Below are positions 1 to 7,301 of a DNA stretch of 7,301 nt, piece after piece. Within the stretch, counting starts at the first letter, position 1. Every line of letters begins with the position of its first letter. Below the pieces are notes generated by a model. The model was not told the origin of the DNA. It was given only the letters and a program-made list of their open reading frames with translations, and ran no database searches. The stretch is taken from the NCBI GenBank assembly GCA_031431235.1, contig JANPDA010000159.1, forward strand, positions 1 through 7,301, written 5' to 3'. The DNA comes from JANNSW01 sp031431235. GTDB taxonomy: Bacteria > Pseudomonadota > Alphaproteobacteria > Rhizobiales > Hyphomicrobiaceae. The position numbers and the translations under genes were made by a program.

Positions 1-1551
1 CGTGCCGATCGGGACTAGCCGCACGCCGTTGATCGCATGCGATAGGCCGAGCGCGGAGAGCATGAGAAAGAGATTGGATTCGGCGATGCCGAGCTCCAGG
101 TGCTGGCCCTTGGGCGAGAACTCCCAGGCGAAGGTCGAGGGGATGCGCTCGGCCTTGAATGTGTCTGCGAGCGCGACCTTTGCGAAGAGGCCGCGGCGAT
201 TGACCCAGGGCCCGAGATTGGTGGAGACGGTGACATCGGGCGATGTCGTGACGATGCGCTCAGCAAGCGGAGTGTCGCTTCGGGCGATCTCATTGAGGAT
301 CTGGCCGAAGCCCATCTGGGTCGAAACGGGAGCATCGGAGCGTGCCGGCATTGGAAGTGACGGAGCGACAGGCACTGCCGGCGCCGACAGCCGCCGCTCG
401 CCCCCACGAAAGAAGTCTGCTTCTTCGATGAGACTCTGGAGCCGAGCGGCCGGCTGGCGCGCTCCCTCCCAGCGCTCCCATTCCTGCCCCGGTCGCACGC
501 CCATGCGGGCACGAAAGGCCCCCATCTGCGCCGGCGTCAGAAGTCCTGCATGGTTGTCCTTGTGGCCGGCGAGCGGCAGGCCCTGGCCTTTGATGGTGTA
601 GGCGATGAAGAGCGTCGGGCGATCATGACGCGAGGCCGTCTCGAAGGCTTCCAGCAAGTTGGCAACGTCATGCCCGCCGAGATTGCCCATGAGGGCGGCG
701 AGCTCCTCGTCGGACCGCCCCTCGATCAGCCGGGTCGCCGGTCCCTGGTCGCCGATGTCGTCCTGAAGCCGCATTCGCCAGGCGGCACCACCCTGGAAGG
801 TGAGCGCCGAATAGAGCTGGTTCGGGCAGCGGTCGATCCAGACCCTCAGACGCTCCCCGCCGGGCTCGGCGAAGGCTGCCCGTTGGAGGCGGCCGTGCTT
901 CAGGATGACGACGTCCCAGCCGAAGCTCGCGAACATCTGCTCGAACTTCTGCCAGAGGCCCTCGCGGATGACTGCGTCGAGCGACTGCCGGTTGTAGTCG
1001 ACGATCCACCAGGTGTTCCTGAGGCCGTGCTTCCAGCCCTCGATCAGCGCCTCGTAGATGTTGCCCTCGTCCATCTCGGCATCGCCGACGAGAGCGATCA
1101 TGCGGCCCTCGGGCCGGCCGCTCATGAAGCCGTGCGCCGTCACATAGTCCTGCACGAGGGAGGAGAAGAGCGTCTGCGCGACGCCGAGCCCGACCGAGCC
1201 GGTCGAGAAATCGACGTCGTCGGTGTCCTTCGTGCGCGAGGGATAGCTCTGTGCGCCCTTGTAGGCGCGGAACTGCTCCAGCTTGTCGCGGGTCTGCCGG
1301 CCCGCCAGATACTGGATCGCGTGGAAGATGGGAGAGGCATGCGGCTTGACGGCGACGCGATCCTCAGGCCGCAGGACCGCGAAGTAGAGCGTCGTCATGA
1401 TCGCCGCGAGCGAGGCGGAGGACGCCTGATGCCCGCCGACCTTGACCTCGTCGGGCGGGCGGACGTGGTTGGCGTGATGGATCATCCAGGTCGAGAGCCA
1501 GAGTACGCGGCGCTCGATCTCGGTGAGGGCCTCGATGCGCGGGTCGGTCAT
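1..1551 (-). CDS. AceE/transketolase-like thiamine diphosphate enzyme, 3' end cut off by window
   Basis: 517 residues are visible from the ATG at 1551, and the frame is still open at base 1. The protein resembles the homodimeric pyruvate dehydrogenase E1 (AceE) and transketolase branch of ThDP enzymes. Seen: GGHQASSAS around residue 41 and KPHASP around residue 71, matching the two conserved N-terminal histidine regions of AceE. A ThDP/Mg motif starts at G156-D157 (GDAEMDEG) and ends in the VDYN at 184-187. GGHD and YTIKGQGLP follow, as in AceE. A second, pyrimidine-type domain begins near residue 435, and HLELGIAESNLF contains its likely catalytic glutamate. The usual third G of GDG is alanine. 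Family members run to roughly 800-900 residues, so about a third is missing. It lies 18 nt after the GntR stop in the same frame. The nearest purine-rich SD-like stretch (GAGGAT) lies inside the end of the GntR gene, so translational coupling is likely. The substrate (pyruvate, another 2-oxo acid, or a sugar phosphate) cannot be decided from sequence. Confidence 0.88.
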   Translation of the reverse strand, partial: MTDPRIEALTEIERRVLWLSTWMIHHANHVRPPDEVKVGGHQASSASLAAIMTTLYFAVLRPEDRVAVKPHASPIFHAIQYLAGRQTRDKLEQFRAYKGAQSYPSRTKDTDDVDFSTGSVGLGVAQTLFSSLVQDYVTAHGFMSGRPEGRMIALVGDAEMDEGNIYEALIEGWKHGLRNTWWIVDYNRQSLDAVIREGLWQKFEQMFASFGWDVVILKHGRLQRAAFAEPGGERLRVWIDRCPNQLYSALTFQGGAAWRMRLQDDIGDQGPATRLIEGRSDEELAALMGNLGGHDVANLLEAFETASRHDRPTLFIAYTIKGQGLPLAGHKDNHAGLLTPAQMGAFRARMGVRPGQEWERWEGARQPAARLQSLIEEADFFRGGERRLSAPAVPVAPSLPMPARSDAPVSTQMGFGQILNEIARSDTPLAERIVTTSPDVTVSTNLGPWVNRRGLFAKVALADTFKAERIPSTFAWEFSPKGQHLELGIAESNLFLMLSALGLSHAINGVRLVPIGT

Positions 1552-1569
1552 GGGGGAGACAACACGGGA

Positions 1570-2262
1570 TCAATCCTCGAAGGCCGACGTCTCGGACAGC
1601 ACGCGGATGCCAAGCTCGACATCCTTGCGGGTCGCTTCGGAGGCGGCGCCAGAGTCACGCCGTTCGAGCGCGGCGATGATCTCATTGTGGAAGGAGCCGC
1701 CACGCGCCACGCTCCTGTCGGTGTAGAGCCCCTGGATCGGGCCCATCTGCAGCCAGAGGTTCTCGATGATGGAGAGCACGACCGACGCTTCGGCCGCGCG
1801 ATAGACCTCGAAATGGAAGGCCTGGTTGAGCTCGAGATAGCGAGCGACCTCACCGTCGGCGAGGCAGCGCTGCATCCGCACGTTCAGTGCCTTCAAGGAC
1901 TTCAGTCCGGCGGGCTTGATCCGCTCGGCCGCGTAGCCGGCTGCAAGGCCCTCGAGCGCCAGCCGGAGATCGCCGATCTCATCGAACCGCGACCGTGTCA
2001 TGCGCGGGATGCGCACGGCACGCTTGGCCCTGATCTCGACGGCTCCGGCCGCCGCCAGCCGGCGAAGTGCCTCGCGGACGGGCGTCGTGCTCGTGCCGAG
2101 CAACTCGGCCAGCCGCTGCATCGACATCGTCTGCCCGGGCTTGAAGGCGCCCGCCATGATCTGCTCGGCGAGCCGCTGGTACACGCGATCGTGCAGCGTC
2201 TCGACGCCGAGCGGCGAGAGCACTGTGAGCGCATCCTCGATCGCTTGCCTGCTGATGGTCAT
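1570..2262 (-). CDS. GntR-family transcriptional regulator, FadR/FCD subfamily
   Basis: 230 residues, the normal length for this subfamily. Residues about 23-86 form the winged helix, with the recognition-helix signature TSTTPVREALRRL at 57-69. Residues about 95-225 form the alpha-helical FCD effector domain. Many FCD domains bind a metal through an Asp/Asn and three His. Here N146, H150 (NQAFH) and H192 (FHNEI) fit, but the last position appears to be D214 (RKDVELG) where most relatives have His, so metal binding may differ or be lost. The gene is divergent from the first deacylase and upstream of the AceE-like gene. The start at 2262 is the only sensible ATG, though no strong SD precedes it. 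It probably controls the divergent deacylase promoter and a second matching promoter near 5800. The effector is unknown; FCD regulators usually sense small carboxylates or amino-acid-like metabolites. Confidence 0.93.
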   Translation of the reverse strand: MTISRQAIEDALTVLSPLGVETLHDRVYQRLAEQIMAGAFKPGQTMSMQRLAELLGTSTTPVREALRRLAAAGAVEIRAKRAVRIPRMTRSRFDEIGDLRLALEGLAAGYAAERIKPAGLKSLKALNVRMQRCLADGEVARYLELNQAFHFEVYRAAEASVVLSIIENLWLQMGPIQGLYTDRSVARGGSFHNEIIAALERRDSGAASEATRKDVELGIRVLSETSAFED

Positions 2263-2269
2263 GTCGGGA

Positions 2270-2299
2270 TTGCCAAACTGGAAATCTGTGATCTATGAT
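2270..2299 (+). promoter_or_regulatory. Sigma-70-type promoter of the first deacylase gene
   Basis: TTGCCA at 2270-2275, an 18-nt spacer and TATGAT at 2294-2299. The same two hexamers with the same spacing occur before the second deacylase gene (5786-5815), although the spacers mostly differ, which argues for function. The predicted transcription start is near 2306, giving a leader of about 70 nt before the ATG at 2378. The -35 lies within 15 bases of the GntR start codon. Confidence 0.6.
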
Positions 2300-2303
2300 C
2301 ATA
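2289..2303. promoter_or_regulatory. Putative operator, copy 1 (TGRTCTATGATCAYA)
   Basis: This 15-bp stretch contains the perfect palindrome TATGATCATA (2294-2303) and matches 13 of 15 bases with 5805-5819. It covers the -10 of the forward promoter and the presumed start region of the divergent GntR gene. A short AT-rich palindrome over a -10 is a usual place for a GntR repressor to bind. That the neighbouring GntR binds it is inference. Confidence 0.5.
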
Positions 2304-2332
2304 CTTATAGTGCACGACGCTGCCCCCACCAA
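2304..2332 (-). promoter_or_regulatory. Possible promoter for the GntR gene
   Basis: On the minus strand TTGGTG (2332-2327) and TATAAG (2309-2304) are 17 nt apart. The -10 is good and the -35 is weak (3 of 6). The predicted start of transcription falls near 2297, inside the shared motif at 2289-2303, which would allow autoregulation. Assigned by eye only. Confidence 0.35.
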
Positions 2333-2377
2333 GTCGAATCCACGCCATCCCTGCCGACACGATGGAGATCGCTGCGA

Positions 2378-3397
2378 ATGTACACCAACCCCACCCGGCT
2401 GTGGACCGATATAGACCTCGAGAGGGACGGCAGGCAGTTCGGTACGCTCAATCTTCCCCATTCGGTGACGCGCTCGGCCTATGGACACATCCAGATCCCG
2501 TTCGCGGTCGTGCGCAACGGCGCGGGCCCCACACTCGTCCTGATGGGTGGCAGCCACGGCGATGAGTGGGAGGGCCAGATCGCGCTCGCCAGGCTGATCC
2601 GGACCCTCCGCCCCGAGAGCATCCGCGGCCGGGTCATCATCCTGCCGAGCGCCAATTTCCCGGCCGCGCGCGCGAACATGCGTGTGAGCCCGCTCGATGC
2701 AGTCAATCTCAATCGCGCCTTCCCGGGCGACGCAGACGGGACGCCGACCCAGCAGATCGTGCACTACATCGACACAGTGCTGATGCCCAAGGCCGACGTC
2801 TATGTCGACCTGCATTCGGGCGGCGCATCGTTCAACTATCTTCCCTGCACCTGGGCGCACGTCATCGGCGACGAGGACTACGACGCCCGCAGCCTCACCG
2901 CGCTCGAGGCCTTTGGCGGTGAGCTCGGCATCATCCAGGTCGGCTCGGAGATGCAGGGGTTCGCCGGCACGTCGTCGGTGTCGGCGCTCAGCCGCAAGGT
3001 CATCATCCTTTCGGGCGAGTATGGCGGCGCCGGATCGGTCTCGCCCGAAGGCATCCGGATCATCTCCGATGGCATCGAGGGCCTGATGGCGCATCTGGGA
3101 ATGACCGAGGCGAAGGTCAGGCCGAAGGGCAAGCCCATGCGCATCGTCAATCTCGATGATCCCGCGCTCTTCCTCTACAGCTCCTCCTACGGCGTCTTCG
3201 AGCCGGCGAGAAAGCTCGGCGAGGAGGTCGAGAAGGGAGCGACCGCCGGCTTCATCCATTCGATCGAGTTCCCCTGGCAGGAACCGGTCGAGATGAGGTT
3301 CCGTGCTTCGGGCCTGCTTGCCGCGCAGCGGACCATCGGCCAAGTCGAGCCGGGCGACTGCCTGCTGCATCTCGTTGCCGATTCGAGACCTGGCTGA
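2378..3397 (+). CDS. Zinc-dependent deacylase, AstE/AspA/DoeB family (copy 1)
   Basis: 339 residues. It belongs to the succinylglutamate desuccinylase/aspartoacylase branch of M14 metallocarboxypeptidases, which hydrolyse N-acyl amino acids. Zinc ligands are H60 and E63 (GGSHGDEWEG) and H146 (VDLHSGG). N112-R113 (NLNRAFPGD) matches the substrate-carboxylate motif, and E214 (SGEYGG) is the likely general base. Residues about 280-335 form the C-terminal beta-rich domain common in DoeB-like members. The overall pattern (HGDEWEG, FPGD.DGT, a long C-terminal domain) is closer to DoeB, the N-acetyl-diaminobutyrate deacetylase of ectoine catabolism, than to short AstE. The frame is open upstream to about 2000, but that part overlaps the GntR gene antisense. 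The ATG at 2378 starts the family homology and has GGAG at 2364-2367, 10 nt upstream. It is first in the plus-strand series, with its own promoter. The acyl substrate is unproven. Confidence 0.92.
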   Translation: MYTNPTRLWTDIDLERDGRQFGTLNLPHSVTRSAYGHIQIPFAVVRNGAGPTLVLMGGSHGDEWEGQIALARLIRTLRPESIRGRVIILPSANFPAARANMRVSPLDAVNLNRAFPGDADGTPTQQIVHYIDTVLMPKADVYVDLHSGGASFNYLPCTWAHVIGDEDYDARSLTALEAFGGELGIIQVGSEMQGFAGTSSVSALSRKVIILSGEYGGAGSVSPEGIRIISDGIEGLMAHLGMTEAKVRPKGKPMRIVNLDDPALFLYSSSYGVFEPARKLGEEVEKGATAGFIHSIEFPWQEPVEMRFRASGLLAAQRTIGQVEPGDCLLHLVADSRPG

Positions 3398-3401
3398 GGC
3401 C

Positions 3402-3428
3402 GGGACACTGGATGCCCGCACCAGTCCC
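3402..3428 (+). other. Imperfect hairpin between the first deacylase and the cupin gene
   Basis: GGGACACTGG (3402-3411) can pair with CCAGTCCC (3421-3428), leaving a two-base bulge and a 9-nt loop. It lies 5 nt after the deacylase stop. No T-run follows, so it is not a standard terminator. It could attenuate transcription or stabilise the upstream message, or be chance in GC-rich DNA. Confidence 0.25.
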
Positions 3429-3460
3429 GTTGCGGATCGGCTTGCACACCATCGAGATTG

Positions 3461-3465
3461 AGGAG
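3461..3465 (+). promoter_or_regulatory. Ribosome binding site that fixes the cupin start
   Basis: AGGAG lies 7 nt before the ATG at 3473. An in-frame TTG at 3458 would include this site in the coding region and add five residues with no counterpart in EctC. The ATG product begins MFIRTFEE, which matches the EctC N-terminus (MIVRNLEE). Confidence 0.85.
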
Positions 3466-3472
3466 ACGACCC

Positions 3473-4303
3473 ATGTTCATACGCACGTTCGAAGAGCTCG
3501 CCCGGCTGGGGCGCATCAAGTCCCCGCTGCCCGGCGATGTCGTCCGCTCGGCGCGCTACCTGACCGCCGCCGACGGCATGGGCTTCTCCTATAACGAGAA
3601 CCGCTTCCGGAAGGGCACGCAGTCCGATTTCTGGATGAAGCACCATTGGGAGGCGACCTTCATCGTCTCCGGCAAGGGCGAGTTGAGGGATTTGACGGGC
3701 GGCAAGAGCTGGCCCCTCGATCCCGGGGTGCTCTACGTCGTCGGCCCCAACGATCCACACCGCCTCATCATCAAGGAGGACATGGTCCTCACCAGCACGT
3801 TCTGCCCGGCGCTCCGGGGAGACGAGGCGCTCGACGAGAACGGCTCCTACATGCCGAGCGGCCCGCTCTGGCACACGGACCGGCGCATGTTCGTAAAGCG
3901 GGCCGACGAGATGCGCAACGCCGGCAAAGAGATGATCGTCGCCAACGGAGAGGCCCGCACGCTCAGGATGCTCACCAAGGCCGACGACATCGGCTTTGGC
4001 TTCTCCGACGTGAACTTCGCCAAGGGGGCCGAGGCGAGGCTTTGGTACAAGCACCATTGGGAGGCGAACCACATCCTCTCGGGCACGGGCGAGGTCACGG
4101 ACCAGACGACAGGCGAGACATGGCAGCTTGGTCCAGGCGTCGCCTACAATGTCGGCCCGAAGGACCGACATGTCGTTCGCGCTCACACGGACCTCCACTA
4201 CATCAGCATCTTCTGCCCACCACTCGTCGGCAACGAGCAGCACGACAAGGATGGCGCGCTCTCCCCGAGCGGCCCCGTCCCGCCCGGGCCCCCTGGATAC
4301 TGA
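3473..4303 (+). CDS. Tandem-fused double ectoine-synthase (EctC)-like cupin
   Basis: 276 residues, about twice the usual EctC length (about 130), made of two EctC-like units (about 1-131 and 139-268). EctC condenses N-acetyl-diaminobutyrate into the cyclic amidine ectoine using iron. With EctC numbering from memory (iron: E57, Y85, H93), unit 1 has E60, Y88, H96 and unit 2 has E197, Y225, H233. The offsets are constant at +3 and +140, so both units align without gaps. Of the substrate-contact positions, R25, H55 and E115 are kept in both (R28/H58/E118 and R165/H195/E255). Y52 and H117 are kept only in unit 2 (Y192, H257) and are M55 and L120 in unit 1. W21 and T40 are replaced in both (V24/N43 and A161/V180). 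A proline/glycine-rich tail, PVPPGPPGY, follows unit 2. No ectA or ectB is nearby, so ectoine synthesis here is unlikely. Ring opening or closing of a related compound is a possibility. Confidence 0.9.
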   Translation: MFIRTFEELARLGRIKSPLPGDVVRSARYLTAADGMGFSYNENRFRKGTQSDFWMKHHWEATFIVSGKGELRDLTGGKSWPLDPGVLYVVGPNDPHRLIIKEDMVLTSTFCPALRGDEALDENGSYMPSGPLWHTDRRMFVKRADEMRNAGKEMIVANGEARTLRMLTKADDIGFGFSDVNFAKGAEARLWYKHHWEANHILSGTGEVTDQTTGETWQLGPGVAYNVGPKDRHVVRAHTDLHYISIFCPPLVGNEQHDKDGALSPSGPVPPGPPGY

Positions 4304-4313
4304 GGCCCCGTCG
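4272..4313 (+). repeat. Imperfect direct repeat, copy 1, at the cupin 3' end
   Basis: This 42-bp element matches 5739-5781. The first 14 bases (GCCCCGTCCCGCCC) and the last 19 (GGATACTGAGGCCCCGTCG) are identical in both copies. The centre differs and includes a one-base indel. Each copy is itself bounded by the 8-mer GCCCCGTC. Here it encodes the Pro/Gly-rich cupin tail and the TGA stop. Confidence 0.75.
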
Positions 4314-4451
4314 CCCGCTGCCTTTCAGCTGAGGCCGCTCGTCCAGTGGATATTGGCTCAACTGATGCTGCCGCACGACAATTGGGCCGAGTATTCGGGT
4401 CAGCGGGCTCTGGTACTGAAACGGAAGTGAGAGCGGGAGCCGAGGAGAACC

Positions 4452-5609
<1,158 letters not shown>

Positions 5610-5738
5610 GTCCGCGGTTGGGGGCGTCGGCATGAGCACGAGCCAGTCGCACATCGCCTCGACCTCGTGCGCCCGCCGGCCACGGTCTTTTGCGCCTGTA
5701 TGGCCGATCCCGGATCAGGTTGAGCAATGGACAGAGCA

Positions 5739-5781
5739 GCCCCGTCCCGCCCTGGACTTCCGGGATACTGAGGCCCCGTCG
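5739..5781 (+). repeat. Imperfect direct repeat, copy 2, after the M20 gene
   Basis: A 43-bp counterpart of 4272-4313, here noncoding and 130 nt after the M20 stop. It ends 4 nt before the -35 of the second deacylase promoter. Read in one frame it resembles the end of the cupin gene (PGLPGY then a stop), as expected if copy 2 is a duplicated remnant of that 3' end. No cupin-like coding sequence is recognisable upstream of it (5610-5738). Confidence 0.75.
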
Positions 5782-5785
5782 GTCC

Positions 5786-5815
5786 TTGCCATTGCGGCGA
5801 ACTATGGTCTATGAT
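5786..5815 (+). promoter_or_regulatory. Sigma-70-type promoter of the second deacylase gene
   Basis: TTGCCA at 5786-5791, 18 nt, TATGAT at 5810-5815: the same hexamers and spacing as at 2270-2299. The predicted start near 5822 leaves a leader of about 27 nt before the ATG at 5849. It implies that the second deacylase and the binding-protein gene can be transcribed separately from the first three genes. Confidence 0.6.
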
Positions 5816-5819
5816 CACA
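5805..5819. promoter_or_regulatory. Putative operator, copy 2 (TGRTCTATGATCAYA)
   Basis: Matches the element at 2289-2303 in 13 of 15 bases, including an unbroken TCTATGATCA. The palindrome is less complete here (ATGATCAC in place of ATGATCAT). It overlaps the -10, as copy 1 does, so the two promoters probably share one regulator. Confidence 0.5.
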
Positions 5820-5848
5820 GTTGAGATGGATCTTCGGGGTGTTTCGGG

Positions 5849-6889
5849 ATGGCGTCGCCGCGTGAGATCGACCAAGGCTGGCTCCTCCCGGAGGCCGGTT
5901 GCGGCTCGGCGAAGATCGCGATTGATTGGGATGCCGACGGCAGGCACGTCGGTGCCCTGCGCATTGCCCTCCCGGCCACGGGCGAAGCCTGGTCGAGCGT
6001 GCAGATCCCGATCGTTTGCATCCGCAACGGTCCCGGCCCGACGCTCCTGCTGCTCGGCGGGACGCATGGCGATGAGGCCGAGGGGCCGGTCGTCCTGTCG
6101 AGGCTCGCATGCGAGCTCGAGCCTGGACAGATCAAGGGCCGCGTCATCATCGTGCCGGCCCTGAACCTTCCGGCGGTGGAGGCCTGCGAACGCGGGGCTC
6201 CCGTCGACGGCCGTGACCTCAATCGCTGTTTTCCCGGCCGGCCCGATGGATCGCTCGCTGAGATCATCGCCCATCATGTCGACACCGCCCTGCTCGGCCG
6301 CAGCGACATCGTCCTCGACCTCCATGCCGGCGGCAGGCCGCTGCGATTCCTGCCATCGCTCTGGCTGCTGGAAACAACAGATGGCGCGCTCTGGCAGCGG
6401 ACTCTCGCGGCCGCGAGCGCATTCGGAGCACCTCTCGTCGTCGTCTCGCCCTCGCTCGGCGGCGACATGTCGGAAAGCACGATGCGACACGGAGCGGTCT
6501 ATCTGTCGACCGAGGCTGGCGGCGGAGCAACAGTCGACCCCGTCGTCGTGAGATTCAGCGAGCGGGGAATTGGGCGTGTGATGCAGCACATGGGGCTCGT
6601 TTCGTCGCAACGGGCTCCTTCCTCCGACGAGGCGCGGTCTCGGCACATGCGCGTTGCAGGCGGCGCGAATGTGGTGATGGCCGCTGAGCACGGCCTCTTC
6701 GAGCCTGCGGTTGCGCTGGGCGACCGTGTCGAGCGCGGGCAGATGATCGGACAGGTCCACCAGATCGAGCAACCGACCGAGCGGGCCCGGCCGGTCGTCT
6801 CGCCCATCGAGGGGATGGTCTACGGCCTGCGCTGGATCGCGCATGTCCGCCGCGGCGCCAAGGTCGCGGTCGTCGCAACCGATAACTGA
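5849..6889 (+). CDS. Zinc-dependent deacylase, AstE/AspA/DoeB family (copy 2)
   Basis: 346 residues, from the same family as the gene at 2378 but clearly diverged from it. Zinc ligands are H73 and E76 (GGTHGDEAEGP) and H159 (LDLHAGG). The carboxylate-binding pair is N125-R126 (DLNRCFPGRPDGS) and the likely general base is E222 (STEAGGG). Residues about 283-343 form the C-terminal beta-rich domain (HGLFEPAVALGDRVERG, then SPIEGMVYGL). The motifs FPGRPDGS and LHAGGRPLRFLP resemble DoeB, the N-acetyl-diaminobutyrate deacetylase, more than copy 1 does (that one has SFNYLP after the zinc histidine), so the two copies probably act on different acyl compounds or steps. The start at 5849 has only a weak SD. 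No alternative in-frame start gives a better match to the family N-terminus. It has its own promoter and is followed after 68 nt by the binding-protein gene. Confidence 0.92.
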   Translation: MASPREIDQGWLLPEAGCGSAKIAIDWDADGRHVGALRIALPATGEAWSSVQIPIVCIRNGPGPTLLLLGGTHGDEAEGPVVLSRLACELEPGQIKGRVIIVPALNLPAVEACERGAPVDGRDLNRCFPGRPDGSLAEIIAHHVDTALLGRSDIVLDLHAGGRPLRFLPSLWLLETTDGALWQRTLAAASAFGAPLVVVSPSLGGDMSESTMRHGAVYLSTEAGGGATVDPVVVRFSERGIGRVMQHMGLVSSQRAPSSDEARSRHMRVAGGANVVMAAEHGLFEPAVALGDRVERGQMIGQVHQIEQPTERARPVVSPIEGMVYGLRWIAHVRRGAKVAVVATDN

Positions 6890-6957
6890 AGAGGTCCTGC
6901 CAACCTAGAAGCAGCGCGTCATCTGCAAGTTCAATGTGCAACACCTGGGAGGAAACC

Positions 6958-7301
6958 ATGAAGAAGCCCGATGCATTCGAGTCCATGAAGCAGGCCGTGG
7001 CCAAGGGCCGGATGAGCCGGCGAGAGTTCGTGCAGCTCGCACTCGCCGCGGGCGTTACCGCGACCGCAGCGCAGACCATGTTCTCGAGCGCGGCGCGCGC
7101 CGAGCCCAAGAAGGGCGGCCATTTCGTCAACGCGCTGACGGGTGGAGGAACCAGCGATACACTCGACCCCGGCAAGATCCCCGACACCTTCCTCGCCAAC
7201 TTCAATAACCAGATGCGCAACGCGCTCGTCGAGATCGGGGCCGATGGCAACATCAAGGGCGAGATCGCCGAGAGCTGGGAGGCGGGCGACGGCGCCACGA
7301 C
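6958..7301 (+). CDS. Tat-exported family-5 ABC transporter substrate-binding protein, 5' part only
   Basis: The first 114 residues are visible and the frame is open at the right edge. A twin-arginine signal is clear: MSRREFV with R21-R22, a hydrophobic stretch LALAAGVTATAA, and a probable cleavage site ARA|E after residue 48. The mature start (KKGGHFVNALTGG, then DTLDPGK and the later AESWEAGDGAT) is typical of DppA/OppA/NikA-type (family 5) periplasmic binding proteins, which deliver peptides, opines, nickel or similar ligands to an ABC permease. GGGAGGA at 6947-6953 is a strong SD. About 400 more residues are expected, and the permease and ATPase genes should follow to the right. It would supply the substrate for the upstream hydrolases. 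Known ectoine importers (Ehu, Ueh) belong to other families, so this may be a different ligand. Confidence 0.9.
   Translation, partial: MKKPDAFESMKQAVAKGRMSRREFVQLALAAGVTATAAQTMFSSAARAEPKKGGHFVNALTGGGTSDTLDPGKIPDTFLANFNNQMRNALVEIGADGNIKGEIAESWEAGDGAT

Noticed and set aside
550..2298. A 582-codon plus-strand open frame across the AceE-like and GntR genes
   Set aside because: It is antisense to two genes with clear motifs, and its translation shows no domain. Long antisense frames are common in GC-rich DNA.
2000..2377. Upstream in-frame extension of the first deacylase
   Set aside because: It would overlap the GntR gene antisense and the promoter, and has no family homology. The ATG at 2378 has an SD and starts the homology.
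3387..3420. A possible third copy of the 42-bp repeat after the first deacylase
   Set aside because: Only about 14 of 19 bases match over the best stretch (CCGGGACACTGG against CCGGGATACTGA), which is not convincing in GC-rich sequence.
1979..4243. A 754-codon minus-strand open frame across the GntR start, the first deacylase and the cupin
   Set aside because: It overlaps three well-supported genes and the divergent promoter, and its composition is that of an antisense shadow.
4314..4350. A decayed copy of the TTGCCA/TATGAT promoter downstream of repeat copy 1
   Set aside because: CTGCCT sits at a position similar to the -35 of the other copy, but the -10 position reads TCCAGT, so there is no usable promoter.
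5706..5716. Palindrome GATCCCGGATC
   Set aside because: Short and single-copy, not near a start site, and too short a loop for a hairpin.
5632..5814. Small open frame after the M20 gene
   Set aside because: No SD, no recognisable motif, and its end lies in the direct repeat and the promoter of the next gene.
6890..6957. Terminator between the second deacylase and the binding-protein gene
   Set aside because: Only a 4-bp AGGT/ACCT pairing and no T-run; the 68-nt gap fits an operon.

Overview
The window is GC-rich and densely coding, with codon use typical of a high-GC proteobacterium. The gene families and their arrangement suggest an alphaproteobacterium of the Hyphomicrobiales type. That placement is inference from gene content; no rRNA or other phylogenetic marker is present.

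Layout. On the minus strand, a FadR-type GntR regulator (2262 to 1570) is followed after an 18-nt gap by a thiamine-diphosphate enzyme resembling AceE or transketolase, which starts at 1551 and runs off the left edge. A 115-bp divergent promoter region (2263-2377) separates this pair from a plus-strand series: a zinc-dependent deacylase of the AstE/AspA/DoeB family (2378-3397), a protein made of two fused ectoine-synthase (EctC)-like cupins (3473-4303), an M20D metallo-amidohydrolase (4452-5609), a second AstE/AspA/DoeB-family deacylase (5849-6889), and the start of a Tat-exported peptide/nickel-type (family 5) ABC substrate-binding protein (6958 to the right edge).

How the genes may work together. 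A family-5 binding protein, three metal-dependent amide or acyl hydrolases and a double EctC-like cupin look like an uptake and degradation module for an N-acylated or cyclic-amidine amino acid, such as an ectoine-like compound or N-acetyl-diaminobutyrate. In known ectoine catabolism DoeA opens the ring and DoeB removes the acetyl group. No DoeA (M24 peptidase fold) is visible here, and the EctC-like protein could take the ring-opening role. EctC chemistry is reported to be reversible in vitro. This is a hypothesis; substrate and direction cannot be read from the sequence.

Regulation. Both deacylase genes are preceded by nearly the same promoter: TTGCCA, 18 nt, TATGAT, with the -10 inside a shared 15-bp motif TGRTCTATGATCAYA. 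The first copy lies in the GntR divergent region, so the adjacent GntR protein is the obvious candidate regulator of both. A separate pair of imperfect 42-43 bp direct repeats (4272-4313 and 5739-5781) brackets the M20 gene and suggests that it was inserted as a cassette.

Gaps. No gap exceeds 300 bases. The longest are 5610-5848 (second repeat and second promoter), 4304-4451 (end of the first repeat, otherwise nothing recognised) and 2263-2377 (divergent promoters). No tRNA, rRNA, CRISPR array, transposase or convincing rho-independent terminator was seen.
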